DNA of 64,000 nt from Lepas anatifera (Eukaryota; Arthropoda; Thecostraca; Lepadidae): assembly GCA_034440635.1 (NCBI GenBank), contig JAOTON010001030.1:1552885-1616884 (forward strand), read 5' to 3'. The notes below the pieces were generated by a model. It searched no databases and was not told where the DNA came from. It saw only the letters and a program-made list of their open reading frames with translations. Below, piece after piece: positions 10,594 through 21,606 of the stretch (positions are counted from its first letter, which is position 1; each line of letters begins with the position of its first letter). The translations under genes and the position numbers were made by a program.

Positions 10594-11038
10594 ACTGTAA
10601 AAGAGAAACATGACAGGACCGAGAGAGAATAAAAACCAATGAAACGGCATACGGGGTGAAAGGATTGAGTTTTGGCAAATACGGGAATAGTAACGATAGT
10701 AGGAAATATCGCACCTCAGAGCCCGATTATAGCCACTGCTCAAGGCCTAAATGCAACACGCGCCGATCGCTCTAACAGTTGCAGTCATGGGCGTCGAAAG
10801 CAGCATGGACGTGGAATGTGCTCCCCATTGGCTATTGGAGGACCAAGTGCCTTCTTGTCTCCTACATCCGCCAAGTGCCAATTTTCCCCCTCCCATGTCA
10901 TCATTGCCGAACCACTCCTGTCCCCCCGTAAAAATTCCCTGGCTACGCCTCTGACTCACCCCATTGAAACCCGTAAATGTGATTAAATTTTACCCAAAGT
11001 TATTGTAATTGGGCTGTTTATATATACAGGGCACTAGT

Positions 11039-11349
11039 CATAGGCGGATCCAGGATTACCAGTCGGGGGGGGCATTCTTCCCGGGAGGGGATGTCATCCA
11101 GACCAGGGGGCTTCATTCGGACCAGGGGGTACCATTTTTGGCTGGCTAAACCTATCAGGTGGGCGCCAAATCCTATCGGCGGGCGCAGCTCTCCGCATCC
11201 TGTGGAGGGGAGGGAGGGGTGGGGGGTGGGAAGCGACATTTCAGGTGGCACCATCGACCTTTCAGGAGGCGCTGTGACCATTTCAGGAGTGACCTCGAGG
11301 GCCCATCGGGGGACACCCGCCCGGGCTTTGTCCCCTGGATCCGCCTGTA
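11039..11349. mobile_element. hAT-like MITE in unit 1 (ancestral copy)
   Basis: It starts CATAGGCGGATCCAGG and ends with a mutated inverted copy. The same insertion is present in unit 2, so it predates the tandem duplication. The flanks (GCACTAGT) are partly matched on the right side. Confidence 0.75.
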
Positions 11350-11511
11350 GTACCAGTGGCGGATATAAGAAGGTTATGGGGCTCACGAGCCTCCTAAATT
11401 TCGAGGGGACCCCTCCGAGATGTCTACTAATATCTGTATATGCAAAGGCGGTTCCGGAGGCTATGGCGGGGGACAGTGGCGGGTACAGGACTTTTGGGGT
11501 ATGGGCAAGGG

Positions 11512-11751
11512 CATAGGCGGATCCAGGGGGCAAGGGGGCACGTGCCCCCCGATCGACCCTCGGCGCCCCCTGAAAGGTCGATGGTGCCCCCTGAAATGTC
11601 GCTTCCCACCCCCCAGGATGCGAAAGTCGGCGCCCACCGATAGGATTTGGCGCCCACCTGATAGCTTTTGCCGGTCATAAGTGGCGCCCCCTGGTCCGGA
11701 TGGCGCCCCCGGGAAGGTGCCCCCCGATCGGCAATCCAGGATCCGCCTATG
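11512..11751. mobile_element. 240-bp hAT-like MITE, perfect 8-bp target duplication
   Basis: The ends are CATAGGCGGATCCAGG and CCAGGATCCGCCTATG. GGCAAGGG flanks both sides (11504-11511, 11752-11759). The duplicate unit has the uninterrupted GGCAAGGGGGTTCGAGCC at about 13491. An 8-bp duplication is the hAT hallmark. Internally it is related, inverted, to 11039-11349. Confidence 0.92.
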
Positions 11752-12311
11752 GGCAAGGGGTTCGAGCCTCCTCGCCATTGCCTCACATCAGCATCGGCCT
11801 ATGCATTTACTAGACACTAACATGGGGGGCTCGAGCCCTAGTCCCCTTGTATCCACCACTGGCAGTGGGGGAGGTTTGAGTTTTCTAGCCTCCCCAAAAT
11901 AAGTCCTGGACCCGCGACCGCGCGGTACCTCAAACAATTTGTTCGTCTCGCTAAAAACCTCCATTGGAAAAACCCGTACTTCGTATTTTCACCTAAGCAA
12001 CGATGACGTGAAGGATGAAATTGCAATGCTATTACACTGATAATGACTCTTAAGAGCAACGGAACATCACTGCGAGAAAAGCTCCTGAAGTGCCTGCAGG
12101 CCGGTCTTAGGCTGCAGAAACTCTGTACTGGCTAGAAATATGAGCAAACTTGTCAACTAAGTCATTTTTGACGTCTTTCAGCCATTTGCAAGCTTTACTA
12201 ACCACGTCAAATATACCCAGTTTGCCGATACTTCAGCCGCAAAACGCCTGCGGCATCGCGGCGATGACGTCACCGCCGCAAATGCCAGGCAACTTGAACG
12301 GGGCTGGGGGG

Positions 12312-14055
12312 GCAAGCAAGGCCCTAGAATCCCAGGTTGGTTCAAGTTTTCTACTAGTAAAATTTTGGTTGTTCTCTTGGTATCCACTAAGAAAGGAAAC
12401 ATCGCCTTATTTTGAGGGTTAAAATTTAAGGTTTTTGGATAAATTAAGTTAAGATATTTAAGAAAAGAGCCATGGAATACACTTGTTTGCACTTTAATGT
12501 CTGTGAAGTGAAATATGTTGACAAATCTAGTAGCTTTGGTATGTTATACTAAAAAGTATACTAGTCTGGCAATCCTACTACGGTTTTTACTGAGCCGCAA
12601 CACTGTAAAAGAGAAACAGGACAGGCCCGAGAGAGAATAAAAACCAATGAAACGACATACGGGGTGAAGGGAGTGGGGTTGGGCAAATATGGAAATAGTA
12701 ACGATAGTAGGAAAGATCGCATCTCAGAGCCCGTTTATAGCCACTGCTCCAGGCCTAAATGCAACACGCGCCGATCGCTCTAACAGTTGCAGTCATGGGC
12801 GTCGAAAGCAGCATGGACGTGGAATGTGCTCCCATTGGCTATTGAGGACCAAGTGCCCCCTTGTCTCCTAAATCCACCAAGTGCCAACTTTTCCCCTCCC
12901 TTGTCATCATTGCCGGACCACTCCTGTCCCCCGTAAAAATTCCCTGGCTACGCCTCTGACTCACCCCATTGAAACCTGTAAATGTGATTTAATTTTACCC
13001 AAAGTTATTGTAATTGGGCTGTTTATATATACAGGGCACTAGTCATAGGCGGATCCAGGATTGCCAGTCGGGGGGGCAATTCTTCCCGGGATGGGGTGTC
13101 AACCAGACCAGGGGCTTTATTCGGACCAGGGGGCACCATTTTTGGCTGGCAAAACCCATCAGGTGAGCACCAAATCCTATCGGCAGGCGCTGCTTTCCGC
13201 ATCCTGTGGAGGGGGTGGGAAGCGACATTTCAGGTGGCACCATCGACCTTTCAGGAGGCGCTGTGACCATTTCAGGTGTGACCTCGAGGGCCCATCGGGG
13301 GACACCCGCCCGGGCTTTGTCCCTGGATCCGCCTATGGTACCAGTGGCGGATATAAGAAGGTTATGGGGCTCACGAGCCTCCTAAATTTCGAGGGGACCC
13401 CTCCGAGATGTCTACTAACATCTGTATAAGCAAAGGCTGTTCGGAGGCTACGGTGGGGGACAGTGGCGGGTACAGGACTTTTTGGGGTATGGGCAAGGGG
13501 GTTCGAGCCTCCTCTCCATTGCCTCACATCAGCATCGGCATATGCATTTACTAGATACTAACATTGGGGGGGCTCGAGCCCTAGTCCCCTTGTATCCGCC
13601 ACTGGCAGTGGGGGAGATTTGAGTTTTCTAGCCTCCTCAAAATAAGTCCTGGACTCCGCGACCGCGCGGTACCTCAAACAATGTGTTCGTCTCGCTAAGA
13701 AACCTCCATTGGAAAGACCAGTACTTCATATTTTCATCTAAGCAACGATGACGTGAAGGATGAAATTACAATGCTATTAGACTGATAATGACTCTTAAGA
13801 GCAACGGAACATCACTGCGAGAAAAGCCCCTGAAGTCCCTGCAGGCTGGTCTTAGGGCTGCAGAAACTCTATACTGGCTAGAAATATGATCAAACTTGTC
13901 AACTAAGCCATTTTTGACGTCTTTCAGTCATTTGCAAGCTTTACTGACCATATCAAATATGCCCAGTTTGCCCATACTTCAGCCGCAAAACGCCTGCGGC
14001 ATCGCGGCGATGACGTCACCGCCGCAAAATGCCAGGCAACTTGAACGGGGGCTGG
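12312..14055 (+). repeat. Tandem unit 2 (1.74 kb)
   Basis: This is the second copy of unit 1, without the two younger MITEs. By eye it is highly similar, with scattered substitutions and short indels. No coding capacity was recognised. Confidence 0.85.
13044..13337. mobile_element. hAT-like MITE in unit 2
   Basis: The terminal inverted repeat is perfect (CATAGGCGGATCCAGG/CCTGGATCCGCCTATG). The 8-bp flanks GCACTAGT and GTACCAGT match at six positions. It is orthologous to 11039-11349. Confidence 0.85.
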
Positions 14056-15088
14056 GGGCAAGTGCTCGCGATGGATGTCTGTTCCATCGGGGACACCGGA
14101 AGGTGGATTGTTATCGCCGCTGCTGTTCGCCTGTGTCGTTAACGATTTGCCGGATGCTGTTCAGACGTACACCTTAATGTTCGCGGATGACGTGAAAATG
14201 TATCGCAAAATTGATAGCGACGAAGATGTTAATTTCCTACAGAGACAGTTGGACTCCCTTTGTTGCTGGTCTGTGACGTGGGGTCTGACTTTAAACCCGG
14301 CAAAATGTAAAATTTTAACTTTATCCCTGAGACGTGCTCCTGTCACTGGCACATACACTATAGGCGGGGTAGAATTATAAAAGTGCCAGTATGGTGATCT
14401 AGGCGTTTTTCTGGAGGAAAAACTAACTTTCGGCGAACACGTGAACACCACTGTTTGCAAGACCAATAGGGCCTTGGGCTTACTTATGAGGTCTTTGCAG
14501 ACCGGAAAAAACGGGCGAGCGTTCAATGAACGGAGCAAAAAATCTGTGATAAGCACATACTGTGCCAATGTTCGATCAATTTTGGAATTTTGTAGCGTGG
14601 TGTGGGGTGGAGCAGCTGACGTACACATGAAACGGATTGAACGTGTCCAGCATAAATTTTTGATGTGGTTATGTGCTCGATGTCGAGTGGTAGGGCCCTC
14701 ACTCCAGTATGAGGACTTGATGGATATTTGTGGATTGAGCTCTTTAGCGACCCGACGAGAGCAGATAGATTTGATGTTTATAAGAGATGTCCATCGCCAG
14801 AAAGTAGACTCTCCATTCTTTCTTTCTAAGCTCCCACTGGCTGTGCTCACCCGGCAGCTCCGCACCAGAGCTACATTTCATGTCATGTACGCCCGGATAA
14901 ATACCCTCCGAAACGGTTTATTTTGCCGAATACCGAAGGCGTGCAACGCCTTTTTAAATGCAAACCGCGATGTAGATGTGTGGTATCAAAGTGTCACGAA
15001 TTCAAGAAACGCGTTGTTTTTTACCTACGTGACAGGAGATAATGACGATCGACTGTGCCTGTATCTGTATCGATATTTATTGTTTTAA
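14056..15088 (+). pseudogene. LINE ORF2 reverse transcriptase, C-terminal half
   Basis: After the duplicated GGGCAAGTGCT the frame resumes with the GTPEGGLLSPLLF block (normally GVPQGSVLGPLLF), then VNDLPD and the catalytic FADDVKMY box (about 14180-14203). The thumb block LTLNPAKCK and a GDLGVFLEEKLTF block follow. The C-terminal domain runs to a stop at 15086-15088. Both palm Asp residues are intact. One in-frame TAA near 14380 separates the RT from the thumb and C-terminal part. This half completes the RT begun at 8367-9288. Its 3' untranslated part is only about 70 bases and ends in ATACATAC-type repeats at 15157. Confidence 0.88.
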
Positions 15089-15157
15089 TCCTTTTGACTT
15101 CACCTGTCAGTGGGTGCCCATGCCTGTTGGTGATTCTTGAAATACATACCTACATAC

Positions 15158-15637
15158 AACTAACCAGAATCAAAAGCATACTTGCCAGCAACAACTAGAG
15201 CATTGCCGCGATCGGCGACCAGGTCGGACGGCCGCGTCACAAACACTGCGGCGACGCACTCCCATCAGCATGCTGACCAACAGATACATCCCTCTGGAAC
15301 TAGTGCTGGAGACGACAACGCCCATCACGACAGAACTGAGCAAGTTCCACAGAAGAACATCACCCTCTTCTACAAAGGGACCATGTCAACCGCATACAAG
15401 TCCGATGCACAAGCAATTCGCAACATTATATCCAGGAATTGCAAACCAGTGAACTCTCAAGACACCATCAAACTGACCATTTATTACAAAAGTCCAAAGA
15501 TATCAGGCCTAATCGTGAAAAACAACTTATCCAGTGACAACTCAACCCTGAAGGCCAATGATGTAGTGTACGAATTCAATTGTCCATTCGGTGACTGTGC
15601 GCACCGATCGAACGCTTCATGCATTGGCTATACTACC
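15158..15637 (+). pseudogene. PLE linker and start of the GIY-YIG endonuclease
   Basis: From the right AACTA copy the PLE frame resumes (LTRIKSILASNN), with a stop soon after and shifts of frame through the low-conservation linker. From about 15350 a clear frame reads ITLFYKGTMSTAYKSD, TIYYKSPK and KNNLSSDNS, then the Cys-bearing VVYEFNCPFGDC, and ends in SCIGYTT at the BEL junction. VYEFNCP and IGYTT are the GIY and YIG equivalents of the PLE endonuclease, with the CPxGDC zinc-binding-like insertion typical of the Penelope clade. The catalytic Arg and following helix come from beyond the BEL element, at 23708. The open frame running on to 15727 uses LTR sequence and is not real. Confidence 0.82.
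15633..15637 (+). repeat. BEL target duplication, left (CTACC)
   Basis: CTACC is repeated at 23708-23712. A 5-bp duplication is usual for BEL/Pao integrases. Confidence 0.92.
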
Positions 15638-16507
15638 TGTAAGTGCTGTTGGCCCTTAGTGGATTTTGTGGTTTGTATAGCTACAGTTGGCACCTCTACG
15701 TGCCGAGGTTTGAGGTGTGGCATCTGAATGTGTCAGACATAGCCGGCGGCGTTTATGTTCCATGTATATGGTGATTAGGGAATAGGTGAGCATGAATCTG
15801 ACGGATAGCGACGTGTTTATTTGATTATATCATTAAAGCATCTTTCGTACTAGGCCTTTGCACCTCTGTTTAGTTTTGTCTCCTCTCGGCGGGCGAGCTG
15901 AAGCGTCCTGAGCTGGCGCGCGGTGGTCGCGACCTCTGTTGGGTCGAGACGGTACAGGCGAGCGGTTGTTGGTTGTGACGGAGATCTGGTGAGTGAACTT
16001 TACCTATGTGTCAAGGCTATTCTACGGCATCTAACGTTAATGTCATCGATTCATACTTATAATTCGCAACGTGTTTGATCGTCTAAAGGTAACTTCATTT
16101 CGATCGTGTTATATACTTAATACGTATACTTTAAGGGATAGTTCAGGCGGCTTATTAACCTTTGTCTGTGCCCGTCTATTGTAGGAGTTACGGGATGCGT
16201 GTGCATCGGTCATCGGCGGGCAGCGACGGCCAGTGACGTTCGCGTTCTTTCGGTTGCAGTCGCCGGTCGTGTTAGAGGGCTCATTTGTCGGTACGTGTGT
16301 TAAGGTGCTGTCTATGGATGTTTCAGCTCTAGCTTTGGATTATGTACAAGAAGATTTCTTTGTGCCATTTGACATGAAGTCACTGATTGACTGCATGATG
16401 GTTGCCGCTTGTACTTAATAACTTTCATCCGTGCAGAAACGGCGGAAATGCACCGTCAAGTTAAGACACGGCCTCTTTCGGAGAGTGGAAGCGACGCGGC
16501 GACTACA
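15638..16507 (+). repeat. BEL 5' LTR
   Basis: It runs TGTAAGTGCTG... to ...GGCGACTACA and should carry the promoter and polyadenylation signals. Confidence 0.92.
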
Positions 16508-17064
16508 GTTTCGACAAGCTCCAGGACGACTGGAGACGTCGTCTGCTTCACCCGGCACAGCGCGGGCACGGCACCACGGTGACATCAGTCACGTCCTTGG
16601 CGCCAGGAAAGGACCGGCGCAACTGGTGCTGAGCACTGATTCAGGTGGGCCAGCGGATTGTATTTGTGACGAGCTGCTCCGTTCTAGATACGATTATCTG
16701 CAGCAGCTTCTCCTTCAAGACCTTCGAACAGTTTTTCATGCACAGCATATTGGTAGTTGTGATTAAAAGGGCACATATCTTTGTGCTTTTGCTTTTTGGT
16801 ATAGTATAAAGTGAATTTTCATCGCGTTTATGTGTTATAGAGCTATTCCGGTGTAGTAACCGGCAAGGTCCCTCGTATATTTTTGTCTCTTTCATGCATG
16901 ACAGACTGGACGCCTCACGATTGTTAAATTTGATGAAGTTGAATGGTTGAAAAGATTGTATCGTAGCTCACGCGCTGTCACTTTTTCTGGTTTGCTTGAT
17001 CTTAAATTTGGTGGGACTATCCAAAATCGCTTGCTTCCACGGTGATCTTTCATCAAATTTCAAC
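16508..17064 (+). other. BEL 5' leader
   Basis: Untranslated region between the LTR and the gag ATG at 17065. Nothing else recognised. Confidence 0.6.
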
Positions 17065-18655
17065 ATGGCTCCAACTAGGGAGGAGTTATCTAGACTGCGA
17101 GTTTCAGAGCTGGAGACTGCACTTTTGGAAAGGGGGCTAGAGACAGGGGGAAGAAATCTGATTTGATACAGAGACTTTATGAATATATTTGTTCAGAGGG
17201 GAGGGTAAAGAATCAGACGAGCTGGGAAACGGGACAGCTGATGTTCAAGCCGTGGAATCAAAACTGAGTGAGAGTGTTGTGGGAATGACCTAGGACCCTA
17301 AAAAGATGATACAGATGACAGTAAAAGCGCTAAAAGACTGGCAGCCTAAGACGCCAAAGTCCAGAAACTAAAACGTCTAAACCCTAAAAAGCCCAAAAAG
17401 GCTACGTCAAGGAGAGTCTATTGACGTTCAGCGTCTGCGCTTAAACGCCAGATCTGAACAGATTCAGCTAGAGCTGCAGCTGGCTCAGGTCAGCGGCGGA
17501 TCAGTGGATCAGGCTCTAGTAGATCAGCTGCGTATTGAGACGGACGTTCGTTCAGAAAGACCGTCAGCGGAGGCCGCCGCTGCCGATGCAGCTCTAAGTG
17601 CAGGCATTCGGAGGTCTCTGCTTCCTCAAACGGAAGTCAAGCCTTTCTCGGGCGACATATTAGAGTATCGGCTGTTCATGAGGGCCCTTCAGGCTCGGAT
17701 TGAGTGCAGGACTCAGGACGACAGTGGGAGGCTTCACTACCTTGAGCAACTGACGACAGGTGTCCCAAGTCAAGTCGTGAGATCCTGCCTCTACCTTCCA
17801 TTGGGTGGATATGGCGAGGCCAGACGTCTTTTGGATGAGAGATTTGGGGATAACTTTCGAGTTGTAGAGGAATATTCCAAGAAGCTTAGTCAGTGGCCCA
17901 GAATTCAGCATGGTGACGTAGAAGGACTGGACCATTTGGTTCTGTTTCTGACCGAAGTGAAAAATGTCAAGGTGGATTTGAGATCAAACGAGCTAGATCA
18001 TCCCAGATCTATCAAGGAAATAGTCAGCAAACTCTCGATCCAGCTCCGTGATCGTTTTCTGCGGTTCGCCGACAATCTGATGCTAAATGAAATTAAAGCC
18101 GTGTCTTTCGCAGATTTGGTTAGATTTCTGGCGATGGAAGTGCGTGTTCGAACGAACCGCGTGTTCGACTTTGGTTCGACTGATGGCTTCCGTGTGGGCA
18201 CTGACAGTGGAGCTGGGCAGACCTCCCGCCCGTCGGGGCATCCAGTGAACGCTGTCACGATAGAGTCTGGCCCTTGTCCGCATTGTGAGGGGGATCACTT
18301 TCTTGGGGTTTGCGAAAGATTAAAATGGAAGCCACTGGAGGAGCGTAGAAGGATCATTCGTGAGGATCGGCTCTGCTTTGGTTGCCTCAAAGGCGGCCAT
18401 CTCGCGCGGCAGTGCCGTGAGCGCGCCAGGTGCGACATCTGCCGAGGAGTTCACGTAACTCTGTTACAGGAAACACGCACGACAGCTGCTGATGAAACGC
18501 TTGTTCGGTCTCCTAATTCTACCGGGAGAAATCCCGGTGCGGTAGGTTCCAGTCAGCCGCCCACTGAGCCAGTTATCAGTGGGCGGGTATCGGTGGATTC
18601 AGGCAGGCAACCTGGTGCTCTGATGCCCATCCTCGCAGTTAAGATCAGATGCTAG
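17065..18655 (+). pseudogene. BEL Gag with SAP-like start and zinc knuckles
   Basis: The ATG at 17065 opens a SAP-like helix pair (LRVSELETALLERGLET) that loses frame near 17150, in a G run; a GKKSDLIQRL continuation is readable one frame over. The long frame from 17504 covers the BEL-specific capsid-like region (DUF1759 type: KPFSGDILEYRLFMRAL, then LDERFGD). Three Cys/His modules follow: CPHCEGDHFLGVC, the knuckle CFGCLKGGHLARQC and CDICRGVH. Gag packages the RNA into particles. A TAG at 18653 closes the frame before the protease, and coding continues in the same frame after it. This may be a decay mutation, or less likely a readthrough stop. A SAP-like N-terminus on a BEL Gag could help bind nucleic acid; that is inference. 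Confidence 0.85.
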
Positions 18656-19576
18656 TCTGGGCAGACGGTCCAGACATATTGCTGTCTGGATAGTGGCTCG
18701 AGTGGGACATTTATCACAAGAAGTTTAGCGAATCAGTTGGGAAGCAGTAGGGTTGAGACGTCAATTTCTGTGGAAACAGTGTGCAACGATAGACAGATCG
18801 TTTCGTCCTCACTTGTGGAAGATCTTATGATCGGCCCAATCGATGGTGAGTGTCGGCATGCGCTCCCGCCGGCTTTCACTTTGGACACCATGCCACTGCG
18901 GGTTCGGGACAAGTGCACCCAAAAACACGTGGATCAGTGGCCGCACATGCAGGGGGTTACGTTGCCGGATTTGGAAGAGGCGCACGTTGGTCTTCTGATT
19001 GGAGCTAACGCGCCACAACTGCTGGTGAGTCGGGAGGTACGTTCTCCAAATGATGGAAACGGCCCTTTTGCTGCCAAAACAGTTCTTGGCTGATATGTTA
19101 TAGGTGTGGTGAATGATCAGGGGACTCTCTCTGGCTGCAGGCAACTGGTAAATTTCCTGAGGGTGACTGAACCCGGGGTCCGTGCTCCTGTAGATGCGGA
19201 CATGTTTCAGCGGGTATATGATAAAGATTTCAAGGATCTCGCTGATGATTCTGAGGGATTCTCTGTTAAGGAGAAGGAATGGCTTGCTGAGATGAAGGAG
19301 TCTGTGAGAAAGGACGAGAAAGGTCACTATGAAGTCCCTCTGCCGAGGGTCCCAGAGAGCACAATTCCAGACAGTCGGCCGGTGGCTCGGCGTCGTTTCG
19401 AGTCTCTCAGGAAGAAATTTAGAAGGGATGAAACGTTCTTCCACTCATATTGTGAGGTCATGCAGGCACTGCAGGATGATGGATACGTTGAAAGAGTGCC
19501 AAAGGATGAACTGCAGGACGAAACATCGTGGCACCTGCCACATCATGCTGTGGTGAATTCCGAAAAGAAAAGTTGA
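18656..19576 (+). pseudogene. BEL aspartic protease and start of RT
   Basis: Directly after the gag stop, in the same frame, comes CCLDSGSSGTFIT (about 18690-18720). This is the DSGS active-site loop of a retroviral-type aspartic protease (DUF1758). The GLLIGAN block near 18990 corresponds to the second conserved strand of the fold. A TGA at 19091-19093 replaces what is normally Trp in a VLGW-type block. Past it the frame holds the pre-RT region to 19576, including a Glu-rich helix (EKEWLAEM) and RVPKDEL. There an indel in an A-rich run shifts the frame, and the RT block KLRIVFDCACKSDG continues one frame over. The protease would cut Gag-Pol during particle maturation. The active-site Asp is kept but the frame is broken. 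Confidence 0.85.
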
Positions 19577-20560
19577 GAATAGTTTTTGACTGTGCATGTA
19601 AGTCGGATGGTATCAGTCTGAACGATCTGCTCCGGAAGGGACCAATCCCACAAATTCCCTCGTGGGGGTATTGCTGAGATTCAGGGAAGGCACTGTCGCA
19701 TTTACGTGCGATATTCAATCGATGTTTTTGCGGGTGCACCTGCCTCCTGGAGACGCAAACTTTCTCCGTTTCTTTTGGTTCGCGGCGAATGATCTGAACG
19801 GAAGGATTGAAGTATGGCGCGCGAAATCTCACATTTTCGGGGCCGTGAGCAGTCCCGGTGTGGCGGGGCTGGCTCTGAAACAGTGCGCCGACGATGGCAG
19901 GGCGCAGTTTCCGCGGGCTGCGGAGCTGCTGTATTCTCATACATACGTTGATGACACGTCGTTCTCTTGCCACTCGGTGGAAGAGGCGATAAACGTTACT
20001 CAGGATCTGGTTGAAGTGTGTCAGAAGGGAGCCTTCAAAATGACCAAATTCGCGAGTAACGAGCCGGCGTTTCTGAAGAGTATACGCAAGGAGGACAGAG
20101 GTCCACGAGTTCGCGATTTACATTTAGACAGAGATTGTTTACTTCCTGAAAAGGCGCTGGGATTGAGATGGGATGTGGAGTCCGACACTTTCCGTTTCCG
20201 TTTCACGAAACCGGGGGGCTCACCGACGAAAAGGAGGATTCTGTCAGTCATTGGTGCGATATTTGACCCACTTTCCATTGTTGGGCCATTCGTGTTAGTG
20301 GCAAAACTGATCCTACAGAAGCTGTGTCAGATTTCGTGTGGCTGGGACGATTCAATTCCCCCTGACGTTGCAAAGGAGTGGGAAACGTGGGTTAATCGTG
20401 CTGATGGTTTGAACAATGTTCAGCTGGCCAGATGTGTGGTAAATTTGAGAGGAACGTTGTTACGCACAGAGCTTCATATATTCGCTGACGCCAGCGAGGT
20501 TGGCTACGGTTCAGTGGCTTACCTGAGGCAGCAGAGTCGCTCAGACGATGGAACCGTAGG
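19577..20560 (+). pseudogene. BEL reverse transcriptase
   Basis: The first block (RIVFDCACKSDG, about 19580) reads in one frame to about 19655, then a small indel moves it into the frame open from 19662 to 20639. There FTCDIQSMFLRV carries the first palm Asp. FFWFAAND and the GAVSSPGVAGLAL block follow, and YVDDTSFS (about 19945) holds the catalytic Asp pair. ALGLRWDVESD and GAIFDPLSIVGP mark the thumb and connection, typical of Pao-type RT. From about 20460 the same frame enters RNase H (HIFADASEVGYG, with the first RNase H Asp). Around 20560 another indel moves the coding frame. The catalytic residues are intact, so decay here is limited to frameshifts. Confidence 0.88.
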
Positions 20561-21606
20561 TTTCTCATGGGAAAGTCCCTGGTCAAGCCTATCCGGTTCG
20601 TTTCCATTCCGAATTTGGAGTTGGCCGCCGCTGTGGTAGCCGTAAAACTGAGATCCCTGTTGACCAGAGAACTGCGGACTAAGCCTGACAATGCGTATAT
20701 GTGGACGGACAGCATGGTCGTGTTAATGTACATCCGAAATCGGACCACCCAGTTCAAAACGTATGTTGCTAACCGGTTGGCGCAGATTCATGATGCTTCT
20801 CTTGTATCTGAGTGGTACTACGCACCGTCCGCCATGAATCCGGCGGACATCGGCTCGAAAGGTTCTACGTCGGATGGACTAGATTTCTGGATCTCTGGAC
20901 CCGATTTTCTAGTCCGGGAAAGGAGTGACTGGCCGCGGGAGCCGGAGATACCGGTCACTGTTCTCACCTCGTCTGTGGACGGGTCGCAGCAGTCGGCTTC
21001 TGAAGAGGTGTCCATGGCGGCACCTAGCCCGAAGGAGAGATTGGTCAATTACTTCTCCAGCTTTTTTTCGACTGAAGAGAGCTGTGGCGTGGTACAACCG
21101 GTTTTTGGTGTGCTGAAATTAGGCACGTTTCGCCGGTTCTGTATCAATAGGCAGAGAGGGTTACGTCAGAGAGATATTGGGCTCTCGACCGACCTCAGCA
21201 CAAATGATTTAGAGGAAGCTGAAAGGTCTGTGTTGAGAGATGTCCAGAAGACCACATTTGTAGAATTCTCAGCACATGGTGATGGAGACGGGTTCATCGA
21301 AGTTCGTAGAAACAGTCAGTTGGCAGGCATCAGACCTCTGGTGAGGAATGGGCTGTTGTTAGTCGGCGGCCGTCTCACTAGATGTCTGGGCATTTCCCCG
21401 GCGTTTCAGAACCCCATCATTCTCCCGCGGCGGCATCACGTAACACGCCTGGTGATGCGGGCGGCCCATATAAGTGTGGGCCATGAAGGCAGACAACACA
21501 CATTGTGGAAGCTGAGAGAGAGGTTCTGGGTTATTGGAGCCAGTGTAGAGGTCAAGGGACTCTACGTATGTCATCACGTGGGTGTCACATCGAGGTACTG
21601 CATTCT
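20561..21606 (+). pseudogene. BEL RNase H and integrase zinc-binding region
   Basis: The frame from 20567 continues RNase H with PNLELAAAVVAVKL (the Glu of the active site), MWTDSMVVLMYI (a further Asp) and AMNPADIGSKG (the last Asp block). A linker follows, then the integrase N-terminus with ILPRRHHVTRLVM and HISVGHEGRQHTLWKLRERFW, which matches the His pair of the HHCC zinc finger. The Cys pair should come next, but the sequence jumps within a few codons into the middle of the catalytic core (CHIEVLHSL at about 21585). The missing part includes the first catalytic Asp. A cDNA from this copy could not be integrated by its own enzyme. Confidence 0.88.

Larger units (their letters stand above)
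9985..12311 (+). repeat. Tandem unit 1 (2.33 kb)
   Basis: This unit aligns with 12312-14055 from the CAAGGCCCTA..AGAATCCC start to the GCCAGGCAACTTGAACGGGG end. It is longer because of a 308-bp MITE (10286-10593) and a 240-bp MITE (11512-11751) absent from unit 2. Confidence 0.85.
9289..14055. mobile_element. 4.77-kb non-coding insert in the LINE
   Basis: The insert is bounded by an 11-bp duplication of LINE coding sequence. From left to right it holds a (GAT)5 run and a SINE2 copy in reverse (9289-9545), unassigned DNA (9546-9984), and two tandem units (9985-12311 and 12312-14055) that share most of their length. Three MITE insertions sit within the units. No RT, transposase, integrase or other protein domain is visible, so its mobility source is unknown. 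It could be one insertion, or a SINE insertion later enlarged. Confidence 0.7.
8367..15157 (+). mobile_element. CR1/Jockey-like LINE, 5'-truncated, itself interrupted
   Basis: The two halves (8367-9288 and 14056-15157) join into one RT-containing ORF2. The 5' endonuclease is absent, as expected for a 5'-truncated LINE insertion. The 3' end carries an ATACATACCTACATAC-type tail after the stop. AACTA flanks both ends. It sits in the PLE, so it is the younger of the two. Confidence 0.8.

Noticed and set aside
15158..15727. 181-codon frame as one protein
   Set aside because: The last 30 codons are LTR sequence; the genuine PLE frame continues at 23708.
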